DNA of 64,000 nucleotides from Gordionus sp. m RMFG-2023 (taxonomy: Eukaryota; Nematomorpha; Gordioida; Chordodea; Parachordodidae), in contig NC_088775.1 in assembly GCF_954871325.1 (NCBI RefSeq), positions 12,439,561-12,503,560 on the forward strand, given 5' to 3'. Position numbers and translations under genes: made by a program. Positions 47,376 to 59,247 of this stretch are shown piece by piece. Below the pieces are notes generated by a model. The model ran no database searches. It saw only the letters and a list, made by a program, of their open reading frames with translations, and was not told the DNA's origin. Every line of letters begins with the position of its first letter. Position 1 is the first letter of the stretch.

Positions 47376-47583
47376 AGGATTGTTAAAAAGTCTAATTTAG
47401 TTTTAAAAACAACCCAATTATTTTAGCCAAAATAATATGTAAGACTGAAGATTTTGTTTGTAGATGGCAAAAATGTTTGGACCTATATTTTGCCAAATCT
47501 CTAAGCTTATACAATATTATTTTGTCTAAAATAATAATAGGGTTATTTTTTTAAATCGACTCAAATAAGCATTTTAATAATCC
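47376..47583. mobile_element. MITE of the TTGTTAAACGGCTCG family, copy 4 (diverged)
   Basis: Starts AGGATTGTTAAAAAGTCTAA and ends TTTTAATAATCCT. The internal AGCCAAAATAATAT and AAGCTTATACAATATTAT text matches copy 1. It is inserted into the purine-rich tract. Confidence 0.7.
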
Positions 47584-48193
47584 TATAAAAATTGAAAGGT
47601 AAAGAAAAATGGTAGAAAAAGAACAGGGAAAGGGGGAAAAAAGGAAGAAAAGGAAAGAACCAATACAACTTATTATTATTTTAATTGAAATAAAACGTGT
47701 AGAGGAGTCAACTAGAATTAGTGCTCTTTAGAGAGGATATCTAGTGTAGTGGATTAATATCCACTGTTTGGAAATTTAAACTCATTTTATAGTAATTTCT
47801 AATGGGTGGTGATAAGGTACATCTTTGTTTTATACCACATTTTTGCTTGAAAAAAGATAAGATTATTCTATTGTGTTTAATGTTAATTAAACTATTTTCA
47901 TAAATATTAATGGGGGGGGGGGGTAGGGCACATATTTGTTGCGAAATCCTCCTAACAACACATTTTAAAAAATGAAAATAGCCACCCTTAATAAAATGTA
48001 TATTTAAAATCCCCTCCCTTTACAATGTTGTAAATAATATAAAATAATTATTAGAGTATAAAAGGTATTATATTTTGATTTTATAAATTTATAAAATGCT
48101 TTTTAAAAAAATAAATCTTTAAATTTAAATGATGATTGATCTATTTAAAAATAAAATAAATATGAAAATATTTTGATTATTGTAATATAAATG

Positions 48194-48514
48194 TGTGGCG
48201 TAGCTAGGAATTTTCCTTAGAGGGGGTCCATACATATAAAAGCCTGAGGGGCGCCCCCCCCCCCAGACCCCCTTTAATTTGTTTTATAATTTAGTAGATT
48301 ATTCTCAATGACTTTATAATAATACTAACCAGAATAATTTCAATAGTAATATAATATCCTTCCACAAACATCAAAACCATAAAAATATAAATATTATTGG
48401 TATTTATTTGATATAAAGTCACCACTTAGAAGTCTTTTGAACGTATAATCTAAAAATAAATTTTTGCTCTGGGAGGGGTCCAAACCCGAAAATCACCCCC
48501 GTAGCTACACCACT
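48194..48514. mobile_element. MITE with TGGCGTAGCTAGG termini
   Basis: Left TGTGGCGTAGCTAGG and right CCCGTAGCTACACCAC are inverted. Runs of C and AGGGGGTCC-like text lie near the ends. No coding capacity. Confidence 0.7.
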
Positions 48515-48527
48515 GAATGTTAAAATG

Positions 48528-48850
48528 AAAATATTATGTATCATATTGAATTTTACATTGGTGAATAATTGTTTTCACTGATAACAGCTTCTTGAGTGAG
48601 TGGTAATATAATCTTGAATAGCTTTATAATTGATATAGTGAAAATATTATGTATCATATTGTATTTTACATTGAATTATTGAATAATTGTTTCATACTTG
48701 AGTGAGAGTGGTAATATCATCTTGCATAGCTTTATAAATGAAATAATAAAAATATTAAGTATAATGTATTTTACAAATTGGTGAATAATTGTTTTGACTG
48801 TAGGTATTTTATTGAGTAAATGTATTTTTTTGAATGGTAGCTTTATAAAA
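48528..48850. repeat. Three imperfect tandem copies of a roughly 110-bp unit
   Basis: The sequence AAAATATTATGTATCATATT, then ACATTG..GAATAATTGTTT, then GAGTG.TGGTAATAT and ATAGCTTTATAA, recurs at about 48,528, 48,640 and 48,750, with increasing divergence in the third copy. Confidence 0.75.
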
Positions 48851-49004
48851 TATTAATGATAATATGAATAATTTGTAATAAGATTTATTTAATGTATTAC
48901 TTTGACATCCAATACTTGCATAGGAAATGAAAGACTTAATAGTATATAATGTTAAAGGATGATTATAAATAATATGTATATAAAAACTGTCTTATTTTGA
49001 TAAC

Positions 49005-49132
49005 CTGCATTTGCATATAATGATTTTTAAAATTTTTAAAATATAAATTATAAAGATTTGTAATATTTTCTAAATAAATTAAATTACTCAGCCATCCTGC
49101 AATTGCATAGTTAACTGAAGTTATAGGCTCAT
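49005..49132 (-). CDS. Candidate orphan exon, function unknown
   Basis: An open stretch with a pyrimidine-rich acceptor (TACAAACAG) and donor ATGCAG/GTTATC would encode NYAIAGWLSNLIYLENI then YLYFKNFKNHYMQMQ. I do not recognise it and found no partner exon nearby. It could be chance in AT-rich DNA or part of an unseen gene. Confidence 0.25.
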
Positions 49133-50429
49133 CTGTTTGTATAGATATTAAAAAAAAAAAATTAATTAACAAATACAAAATATAATAAAATAAATACGTA
49201 CCGATGACATGACGTCACGATTACGAAGTAGGACATCGAAAAATAAAATAAAAATGCAAATTGTCACTTATATTTATTATCAAAAGCATTTATTAGTAAA
49301 ATTTATTAAAATAACTGTAATATATTATATAACTATCAAATACCTATGTAAAAGTGACATTTTACCTAATATTTTAATATCAATTATAAAAAATAGGGAT
49401 TATAAACAATGTCTACTTTTTTTATAAAGAAATTGGACCTTAAAAATATTTTTAGGAAGAGGCATGGTGATTAAAATTAAAAATGAATTTTATAGTTGAT
49501 TAGTGATTTTGAACTCGGCTAATTACAATATTAAATTTGCTAATTTTAAATTAATATATGATTATAATTATTTAGTTAGGGTTATATAATAATTTTAATA
49601 AAGTCAATTAAGCTTCAAAGCTGACATAGTGAAAATATAATTTATATGTATTAATCTAATCTAATAATTAAAATAGTAATCATATAATTAAAATTTAAAT
49701 AGTCTTATTAAATTTTAAATTATAAAATTAAATCTATATATTTCGTAATAGAATTTTAAAAGAAATCGTTCAGGGAACAATCAAAACAGTTTATTTTTAG
49801 TTCAAGGGGATAGGAGCCATTAGAAAAAACATTTTTGAGGGAGCATACAAATTTTTCAGGGAACTCGAGCCCCTGCGCGCCCCTCCCTAGTGACGCCACT
49901 ACATAGAAAACAAAAATAACCATGATTCATAAAATAATCTGAGCATTCCATGGATATCTTTTTCTACGTAATTGTTTAATTTGATTTGCTTTTGTTCATT
50001 CTGGTCAAGGGAATTTGTTAAACTTGAATTATTAGATAACTTTTTTTGGAAATATATATAGGTATTGGTAACCCTATAGAGACTAGTTTTTGCTCATATA
50101 AGTCAGGGCCAAATTATTCCTCACTAAGTAACAAAACATAATAGTAATTTATACTAACTATGAGCAGTCAGTTTCCGGTTCTGATGTAATAATACTAGTA
50201 GATTGTAGATATCGTAATGTTGCTTGACAATTGTTGAACTTGATATAGGAATTAATACATGATTGTTTCTTCATAATTCTAAAATATTCACCGCTGTTTT
50301 AAATAACTGGTTATATAATAATAATAATAATATTGTGATTGAACTATAATAAATAGAATAATTATCATTGAAATAAGTAAAATTTAAGCGTGATAATTAA
50401 GCCCTTAACACATGAAAATGATAAAATAT

Positions 50430-50690
50430 AAACGAATGATGATTTATTATTGGATAAAAATAAAACAGATTAGAAAGAAATTTACAAACTAGACATGTTT
50501 TTTAAATAAATATTTAAAAATTTTTTAAAATATAAAAATAATAAAATACAAAATAAATTTTTAAATGGGGGGGGGACCAGATTTTTTGGGAGCCAATTTT
50601 ATGGGGGCTGGGATTTAGGACCTAAAAAATTTTAAGGGGATCAGCCCACCCCTCCGGGCACCCCATGGCTGCGGTCCTGGGCCATATCAA
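50430..50690. repeat. Remnants of two DNA transposon ends
   Basis: About 50,437-50,540 repeats the 72-bp segment found in the hAT at 17.6 kb. It is followed by a run of G and CCCATGGCTGCGGTCCTGGG at 50,660-50,680, which resembles the end of another MITE family. Both are partial. Confidence 0.6.
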
Positions 50691-50964
50691 TTCAATAAAT
50701 AAATTTAGAAAATAGAATTTTACTTTTTTACATTTGGATAGTTTCTGAAATTCTATTAATGTAATTCTTTTAATTTGTCTTTTTTTTTGAAATAAAAGGT
50801 ACAAATATGGTTTTACATACACTTCTTGGTCTGCCAAATTTATTGCTCTCTGATTAGTGACAGTGTATCAGTCTTTTATACTTATTAAAATTTAATATAT
50901 TCATTTTTTTTCAGATGTTTTTAAATACTCTACATAAGTCTAAAAAATTTGAAGGAGTTTGATA

Positions 50965-51629
50965 ATGAAAATTCAAAAGCCAATTTTAGATGTTTTGCAA
51001 TCAGATTATCGGGGCCTATCAACAGAATTGAAAAAGAAATATGTACCAATAAAAGAAGTACAAATATATATATATTTAAATATATTCAAAAAATATGCAG
51101 GCTTGTGAAAAGGCTATTATTAAGTTACGAGAAATATGTGACGATTTAAATATATCCTTAAATATTGGTAAGGATTTGATTTTACCATATGTTTTAGCTT
51201 GTGAAACTAAACAACATAATTTAATTTCTATATCATTGATGGGCCTTCAAAAATTAATATTATATCAATTGTTAAATGAAGTGATAATTTTTAATTTATT
51301 GTATAAATAAAATAATATACAATAGGAGTCATCTTATATAGTTGTTGATATCCTAAAAAATTTAGTGATTAATAGTGTGGAAGAAATACGTGTTTTACAA
51401 ACAATCATAGTTCTATTAACTTCTAATCAAATTATTAAACATGAACACCTTGCATTAACTTTAGTTATGTGCTTCAATTTGAATTTTAAAAACTATATAA
51501 CTGATCAATCAATTGTAGCTAAGGATAAAGAAATTTCAACTATTAGCAGCACTGCTGCTGCAACAATTCAACAATTGATATCTGTAGTTTTTGATCGCAT
51601 ATCCTTTGAACAAATAGACCCAAATAAAG
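50965..51629 (+). CDS. MON2: MON2 (Golgi-endosome trafficking regulator), first three exons
   Basis: Exons 50965-51057, 51101-51280 and 51326-51629 (phases 0, 0, 1) encode about 192 residues of the N-terminal DCB region of MON2. MON2 is a large Arf-GEF-like scaffold without a Sec7 domain; with Dopey it acts at the Golgi and endosomes. Matches recalled from human include LQSDYRGLSTELKKKYVPIKE (human [21 protein letters not shown], quoted in part), LPYVLACETKQ (VQPFLMGCGTKE), NSVEEIRVLQTIIVLLTSN (NSLEELKLLQTVLVLLTTN) and STAAATIQQLISVVFDR (NTAAATVRQVVTVVFER). The ATG at 50965 gives MKIQKPILDVLQSD; no upstream in-frame alternative is better. Introns are 43 and 45 bases. The donor AAAG/GTTATT opens an intron whose next exon is not in the window, so the gene continues past the right edge or is truncated here. 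Confidence 0.9.
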
Positions 51630-52050
51630 GTTATTTATCATTTGATAATTTATTAAAATATAAAATTCATAAATATTTTATGTGAATATAAATCAAAATG
51701 AAAATTTTATATTCATATTGTTGGTTTATCAGCAAGGTTATAAATATTATTTCTTCTCATCTATCAAAATGCAAATCTAATATTTTATAAATTATAAACT
51801 TTGTTATTATATTAAAAATAAAGCTAGAGTTTTAAAACAAATTTATTTAATTGTTTAAAAAATAATATGGATCATTAAATTTATTTTGGATTATATGCTT
51901 ATAAAGAAAGAAAGAAAGAAAGAATAATTTTTTTACTATTTTCAAAAAGTTAATTTTATATATTTGCTAGCTGAGGATTGTAGTGTTCTATATCCATTTT
52001 TTCCCCAACACTACACAAGATGATTAAATTTGTAGAAATTTGCCTCTCAT
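51630..52050. other. Presumed MON2 intron, nothing recognised
   Basis: AT-rich, with a short (AGAA)n run near 51,905. No match to the next conserved MON2 segment was seen. Confidence 0.45.
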
Positions 52051-52056
52051 ATATTT

Positions 52057-52110
52057 AGGGCTGTGCCAATATTAAAATGACTGGTTTATACTTGTTTATA
52101 TATTAGAATC
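52057..52110. repeat. Partial copy of the GGGCTGTGCCGAT hAT-type element
   Basis: TTAGGGCTGTGCCAATATTA matches the left end of the elements at 26.1 and 26.9 kb. No right end was found, so its length is unknown. Confidence 0.5.
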
Positions 52111-52779
52111 GACACTAGATTGGCAGATAATTTTTATGCATAAACATCTTGGATTATTGATATAACATTAAAACTTGTTTAAAAAAAATTTACTATATGA
52201 AGGTGCCAGAATTGGCTGACAAAGTATTTGTTCTGGATTGGACTGGCAAAAAAAAATGTTAAAAACTGATCTACAACATAGGCTCATTTCATTTTGCTGA
52301 TGTTGACTTTTCTTTAAAATATTTTTGTTTGATGGATTATTTTAAAGGTTTATTTAACATTCCAAGATGTTATGCATTAAAAATTTAATGCTTATCTTGT
52401 GGCAATTCTGATATATACACATTTAATTGGCAGACCTCTTTAAATTTGTTAGCAAAAAATATGTAGAATCTATTTCTCATTTGGAAAACTTCAATGCTGT
52501 AGTCTTAAAATATCTGCGGAGTCTTACTGTCACTCTAAAAATATTATCAGGGGTCATGCTAAAACAAAATAGAGGAAAATTTTGCTTTTCTAAGAATTTG
52601 AGAAAAAATATTTGAAACTTTTTATTTATTTTTTAAAAGGTTATATTACAGCTATAAACATTTCCAAAAGAAATCGAAAATGTCCAACGTTCATTGTCAA
52701 AAATTGAACACGTTTAATGTCCACCTTTAAAAAAAGGAACTTCAAAAAAGGAACTTCATGTTAATAAATACCATAAATT

Positions 52780-52966
52780 TTTTAACAATAATATTATCCA
52801 AACGTTTTCTTGATTGGTATAGTTTGTAGATATGTGACTTGTCAGTTACTTTTTATTAAATCGTAAAGAATTTCACTGACCTAGAGGAGGCCAATTAATG
52901 TTTATTATCATTAAACTGTAAATATGTTCACACAAAACAAATCCATCATAATGGCATTAATAAGGT
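52780..52966 (-). pseudogene. hAT transposase C-terminus, left of the LTR insertion
   Basis: On the minus strand this reads INAIMMDLFCVNIFTV then NINWPPLGQ, resembling the end of the hAT dimerisation domain (LMNIIMTDLR..L.V..I, then NGPPL..W) of KIAA1586/ZBED-type transposases. It is the continuation of 60885-61880, from which it was parted by the LTR element. Stops are present, so this DNA transposon copy is dead. Confidence 0.65.
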
Positions 52967-53020
52967 TGTTATGTTCATCATTTTTTTTATTTTATTTTTT
53001 TAATTTATTTTTTTTTATAA

Positions 53021-53038
53021 TGGCGACTATGTATACGG
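53021..53038 (+). promoter_or_regulatory. LTR element primer-binding site
   Basis: TGGCGACTATG begins one base inside the left LTR and recurs, inverted, next to the LTR of the inverted segment at about 59,022-59,028. The TGGCGAC start resembles primer sites of some Ty3-group elements that use tRNA-Arg; the tRNA is not certain. Confidence 0.6.
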
Positions 53039-53098
53039 AAAAACCCGCTCGGAAATATATATATAAAAAAAAAGAGAAAATTTAAATTTGATATAAAA

Positions 53099-55434
53099 TT
53101 GTCTAAAATGCCAGCAGCAATTCCTGTTAAAGAAAACAATGACTCATTTACGACTTTTCGAATAAAACTAGAAGCCTACTTTATACTAAATGATATATCG
53201 GACAACGAGAAAAAGAGAGCAGCATTGATATCGGCATTATCAACCTATGACTTAAATAAGGTTATTTTAAAATTCTCTCCGAAGTCAATTAATAAAATAA
53301 AATACGACGATATGCTAGATTCGCTAATAGACAACGATAAAAAAATTGCACCATTGGAAAGTTTTCAATTTTATAAACGTACCCAAAGGGACGGGGAAAC
53401 CAATTTAGAATTTCTAAATTCACTAAAATCTTTGGCACTTAAATGCAACTTCAAAGAAAAATATGAAGAGAACTTAAAAATGCAAATAATTAATGGTTTA
53501 GAAAGCAAAGATATCACGACAAAGTTATTACTCGAAGAAGATATGGGTATAGAGGAAATTGAAAAACTCCTTCGAACCATGGACTTAATAGACGAAAAGG
53601 AAAAAACAAAAGATATATTTTATTGTCAAGCCGGAAAGGAACAAGAGGAAGACAAAATAGAAAATAAAGAAATAAACTATATACATGACAATAAAAGGTA
53701 TAATAGTAATGATATAATAACAGAGTTCAGGAACGCTACAGTGACAATTATCCCCACCAAACGAGATTCGATAACAGATTTACTAGATATAATAATTATG
53801 ACAACTCGAGTTATGGAAGATATAACAACGTTAATCCGCGGTACAAATATGATAATGATAACAAATATTATAATAATGATAACAAATATAATAATGACAA
53901 CAAATATAATAACAATGATAACTACCGACATAAAAACTGGTACGACAACAATAATTATTATCATAAAAATAAGTATCAATATTCTTACGATAAGACAAGG
54001 GGAAATTACAACACCAACAATAATAACTTTAAATACAACGACAATCAATATTACAGTCAGACAAAAAAAACTTGCTTCAAATGCGGTAGCGATAAACATC
54101 TGATTAAATATTGCGATCAAAGAGACAAAGAGGAAGATATATCGTATATATACTCGATGGATATCAAATCTTGTAAAGAAAAATTCAAAATCAATTTAAA
54201 AATAGAAGGTAAGAAAACAAAAATGATCCTAGATACAGGAGCATCAGTATCAATCATTTCATTAAAGACATGGAATAAAATCAATTCCAATAAAACAATT
54301 CATGATTCGGACACAAAATTAAAGACGTACGAAGGTAACGAAATCGCCATCATAGGCAGCATGGACGTAAAAGTTCAAATAAAAGAAACCATAAAATATC
54401 TACCCTTAATAATAGTGAAAGCTGATGGATCCTCATTGGTAGGTATAAACTGGATAAAGGAATTCAGAGAATTGGTATGGAAAGAATCAATATTAGCAGG
54501 AACAGAAAACACATACGATAATAATAACAAAATATATTATGTGGAACAAGAATTAAAAGCCTTAACGGAGAAGTACGTAACAATATTCGATAAAAAATTA
54601 GGGAAATTGAACAATATGGAAGTCCATTTGAGTATAAAAGACGACGCGATCCCAAAATTCTGCGCCCCCAGGAAAATCGCGTATGCCTTAGAAGAAAAGG
54701 TGGATGAGGAATTAACTAAATGGATTAATGATGACATAATAGAACCCATAAAATTCTCAGAATGGGCCAGTCCTCTGGCCCCGATAGTGAAGCCCAATGG
54801 GAATATTAGGTTGTGCATAGATTACAAAATAACTATATATCCATGGATGACACCGGACATATACCCTATCCCCAGAATACAAGAAATATTCAACAAATTA
54901 AGAAAAGGGGAAAAGTTTTCAACCATTGATTTTTCAAATGCTTACCATCAAATAGTAATAGATTCTGATTCGAGGAAGTATTTAGCTATTAACACCCACA
55001 AAGGTTTATTCCAATTTAAAAGAATGCCATTCGGAATAACCCCGGCGTCAGCAATATTTCAAAGGACCATGGACCTAATTTTCGGGAAAATGACGGGGGT
55101 AGCATACTACATTGACGATCTAATAATTACCGGTTCTTCGGATGAAGAGCATCTAAAAAATCTAGAGGAAATATTCCAACGAATGTCGGAGTTCGGTCTC
55201 AAAGCGAATTTCGAAAAGAGCAAATTCCTTAAAGAAAAAGTAAAATACCTAGGACATGTCATATCCAGCAAAGGTCTTATGCCCTCAGATGAAAAACTAG
55301 AAGCGATAAAATATGCTCCAATTCCTGAGTCAGTCAACGAATTGCAGTCACTATTAGGACTTATGAATTACTATCATCGATTTATAAAAAATTTTTCAAT
55401 TCAACAATCGCGGCACCCCTTTATGACTTATTAA
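53099..55434 (+). pseudogene. LTR element, gag-like, protease-like and RT-like parts (plus copy)
   Basis: A gag-like stretch of about 330 codons (53,099-54,100) starts MSKMPAAIPVKENND and ends in an Asn/Tyr-rich low-complexity tract followed by a CCHC zinc-knuckle coding region near 54,070-54,110. A protease-like part carries LDTGASVSII near 54,232. The RT part carries GNIRLCIDYK, FSTIDFSNAYHQI and YYIDDLIITG. The same region occurs inverted at 56.7-58.95 kb. Part of a broken composite. Confidence 0.85.
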
Positions 55435-55499
55435 AGAAAGGCAACAATTTCCAATGGACGGAAGAATGCGGATCCAGTGTTGAAATCTTAAAGAGATGT

Positions 55500-56672
55500 T
55501 TGACTAATCCTCCAATAATCGTTCATTTTGATCCAGGTAAAGATATCCAACTCACTACGGATGCGTCTATGAAAGGCGTAGGAGCCGTATTGTCTCATAT
55601 CGAGAAAGACGGATCCGAGAATCCCATAGGTTTTGCTTCACGGACACTATCTGCGGCAGAAAAAAACTACTCAACTATCGAAAGAGAGGCATTAGCGCTT
55701 GTATTTGGAGTAAAGAAATTTTATGAATATTTAGTGGGTCAAACTTTTACAATATGGACCGATCACAAACCTCTTATGTATATATTTGGTAACAAAAGTT
55801 CGGCAAATATAACGTCACCACGATTGCTCAAATGGTCTCTAATATTAGGAGGGTACAATTGCGAAATAAAGTATAAAGCTGGCAAGGAAAACAAAGTGAC
55901 AGACGAACTTTCAAGATGCCCAATGGAAGACAAAACCAAAGACCATAATGAAGAAGTATATTTTATAAACGAACATCCAATATCGATAGACGAAATTCGG
56001 GAAAAACTTAAAAACGACGACATGTTAAAAAAGGTAAAGGAGAGTATAAAAACACAATTCAAGTCAAAAGATGACAGTGTACTAAGACAATACGAAATGT
56101 GCAAAAACAATTTATGGGAAAAGGACGGATGTTTATACAAAGGAGGCAGAATAATAATTCCAACAGAATTGCGAAAAAAAATACTAAACGAATTACATAA
56201 TGGTCATCAAGGAATCGTCAGAATGAAAAGTTTAGCCAGACAATATGTATGGTGGCCCGGAATCGACCATGAAATAGAAGAACTATGTCGTCAATGCGAA
56301 TCATGTAACACATGGGCAAACAATCCTCCAAGAATGCAAGATCATCATTTGGAGAAACCGACAAGACCTTGGCAAAGAGTTCACATAGATTTCGCAGGAC
56401 CGTTCAAAAACACAATATGGCTCATATTGGTAGACACCTTTACCAAATGGGTGGAGGTAAAAGGAATGACCACCACCACATCTGAAAGAACTATGGGGGT
56501 ACTAGGCGAAATATTTCCTAGATGGGGATATCCAGAATCCTTGGTATCGGACAACGGTCCACAGTTCACCAGCTATCGATTTAAAGAATATTGCTTGAAA
56601 CACCGAATAAACCATGTGCTGACACCTCCATACCATCCGAGCTCCAACGGAGAAGCAAAACGCATGGTACGA
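55500..56672 (+). pseudogene. LTR element, RNase H-like and integrase-like parts (first plus copy)
   Basis: RNase H-like text TTDASMKGVGAVLSH is followed by an integrase zinc finger (HNGHQG..C..C) and core-domain text (IDFAGPF, SDNGPQF, YHPSSNGEA). It is joined at about 56,672 to the inverted segment. It corresponds to the later copy at 59.25-60.6 kb with a small number of base differences. Confidence 0.85.
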
Positions 56673-59247
56673 ATAAATCGATGATAGTAATTCATAAGTC
56701 CTAATAGTGACTGCAATTCGTTGACTGACTCAGGAATTGGAGCATATTTTATCGCTTCTAGTTTTTCGTCTGAGGGCATAAGACCTTTGCTGGATATGAC
56801 ATGTCCTTGACTTTTTCTTTAAGGAATTTGCTCTTTTCGAAATTCGCTTTGAGGCCGAACTCCGACATTCGTTGGAATATTTCCTCTAGATTTTTTAGAT
56901 GCTCTTCATCCGAAGAACCGGTAATTATTAGATCGTCAATGTAGTATGCTACCCCCGTCATTTTCCCGAAAATTAGGTCCATGGTCCTTTGAAATATTGC
57001 TGACGCCGGGGTTATTCCGAATGGCATTCTTTTAAATTGGAATAAACCTTTGTGGGTGTTAATAGCTAAATACTTCCTCGAATCAGAATCTATTACTATT
57101 TGATGGTAAGCATTTGAAAAATCAATGGTTGAAAACTTTTCCCCTTTTCTTAATTTGTTGAATATTTCTTGTATTCTGGGGATAGGGTATATGTCCGGTG
57201 TCATCCATGGATATATAGTTATTTTGTAATCTATGCACAACCTAATATTCCCATTGGGCTTCACTATCGGGGCCAGAGGACTGGCCCATTCTGAGAATTT
57301 TATGGGTTCTATTATGTCATCATTAATCCATTTAGTTAATTCCTCATCCACCTTTTCTTCTAAGGCATACGCGATTTTCCTGGGGGCGCAGAATTTTGGG
57401 ATCGCGTCGTCTTTTATACTCAAATGGACTTCCATATTGTTCAATTTCCCTAATTTTTTATCGAATATTGTTACGTACTTCTCCGTTAAGGCTTTTAATT
57501 CTTGTTCCACATAATATATTTTGTTATTATTATCGTATGTGTTTTCTGTTCCTGCTAATATTGATTCTTTCCATACCAATTCTCTGAATTCCTTTATCCA
57601 GTTTATACCTACCAATGAGGATCCATCAGCTTTCACTATTATTAAGGGTAGATATTTTATGGTTTCTTTTATTTGAACTTTTACGTCCACGCTGCCTATG
57701 ATGGCGATTTCGTTACCTTCGTACGTCTTTAATTTTGTGTCCGAATCATGAATTGTTTTATTGGAATTGATTTTATTCCATGTCTTTAATGAAATGATTG
57801 ATACTGATGCTCCTGTATCTAGGATCATTTTTGTTTTCTTACCTTCTATTTTTAAATTGATTTTGAATTTTTCTTTACAAGATTTGATATCCATCGAGTA
57901 TATATACGATATATCTTCCTCTTTGTCTCTTTGATCGCAATATTTAATCAGATGTTTATCGCTACCGCATTTGAAGCAAGTTTTTTTTGTCTGACTGTAA
58001 TATTGATTGTCGTTGTATTTAAAGTTATTATTGTTGGTGTTGTAATTTCCCCTTGTCTTATCGTAAGAATATTGATACTTATTTTTATGATAATAATTAT
58101 TGTTGTCGTACCAGTTTTTATGTCGGTAGTTATCATTGTTATTATATTTGTTGTCATTATTATATTTGTTATCATTATTATAATATTTGTTATCATTATC
58201 ATATTTGTACCGCGGATTAACGTTGTTATATCTTCCATAACTCGAGTTGTCATAATTATTATATCTAGTAAATCTGTTATCGAATCTCGTTTGGTGGGGA
58301 TAATTGTCACTGTAGCGTTCCTGAACTCTGTTATTATATCATTACTATTATACCTTTTATTGTCATGTATATAGTTTATTTCTTTATTTTCTATTTTGTC
58401 TTCCTCTTGTTCCTTTCCGGCTTGACAATAAAATATATCTTTTGTTTTTTCCTTTTCGTCTATTAAGTCCATGGTTCGAAGGAGTTTTTCAATTTCCTCT
58501 ATACCCATATCTTCTTCGAGTAATAACTTTGTCGTGATATCTTTGCTTTCTAAACCATTAATTATTTGCATTTTTAAGTTCTCTTCATATTTTTCTTTGA
58601 AGTTGCATTTAAGTGCCAAAGATTTTAGTGAATTTAGAAATTCTAAATTGGTTTCCCCGTCCCTTTGGGTACGTTTATAAAATTGAAAACTTTCCAATGG
58701 TGCAATTTTTTTATCGTTGTCTATTAGCGAATCTAGCATATCGTCGTATTTTATTTTATTAATTGACTTCGGAGAGAATTTTAAAATAACCTTATTTAAG
58801 TCATAGGTTGATAATGCCGATATCAATGCTGCTCTCTTTTTCTCGTTGTCCGATATATCATTTAGTATAAAGTAGGCTTCTAGTTTTATTCGAAAAGTCG
58901 TAAATGAGTCATTGTTTTCTTTAACAGGAATTGCTGCTGGCATTTTAGACAATTTTATATCAAATTTAAATTTTCTCTTTTTTTTTATATATATTTCCGC
59001 GCGGGTTCTTCCGTATACATAGTCGCCATTATAATATTTTCCGATTTCTATTATGTCTTATATTTTTTTTCCAAATTCTTTTTTTCTTTTCATAATAATC
59101 AATTTCTGAAAAATCGATAATCAAAAAAAATATTTATAATTCCGAGAAAAAATAAATTCCATGAAAAATATTGATAAATTTCAAAAATCGATAATCAAAA
59201 ATAATATTGATAATTCCGATAAAAAAAAATAAATAAAAAAAAATGAT
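56672..59247 (-). mobile_element. LTR element, inverted LTR-gag-protease-RT segment
   Basis: Minus-strand duplicate of the first half of the composite: LTR about 59,030-59,247, primer site, gag-like about 58,952-57,950, protease-like and RT-like about 57,894-56,673. It is nearly identical to 53.0-55.39 kb, so the two form arms of about 2.4 kb around a 1.3-kb spacer. Confidence 0.88.

Noticed and set aside
52427-52615. Coding-looking frame (ADLFKFVSKKYVES...) as a MON2 exon
   Set aside because: It does not match the next conserved MON2 segment, and no phase-compatible acceptor was convincing.
53677-54120. Hydrophobic Ile/Val-rich minus-strand frame (and its mirror at 57931-58374) as a membrane protein
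   Set aside because: Antisense of the Asn/Tyr-rich low-complexity gag-like tract. The hydrophobicity is a by-product.
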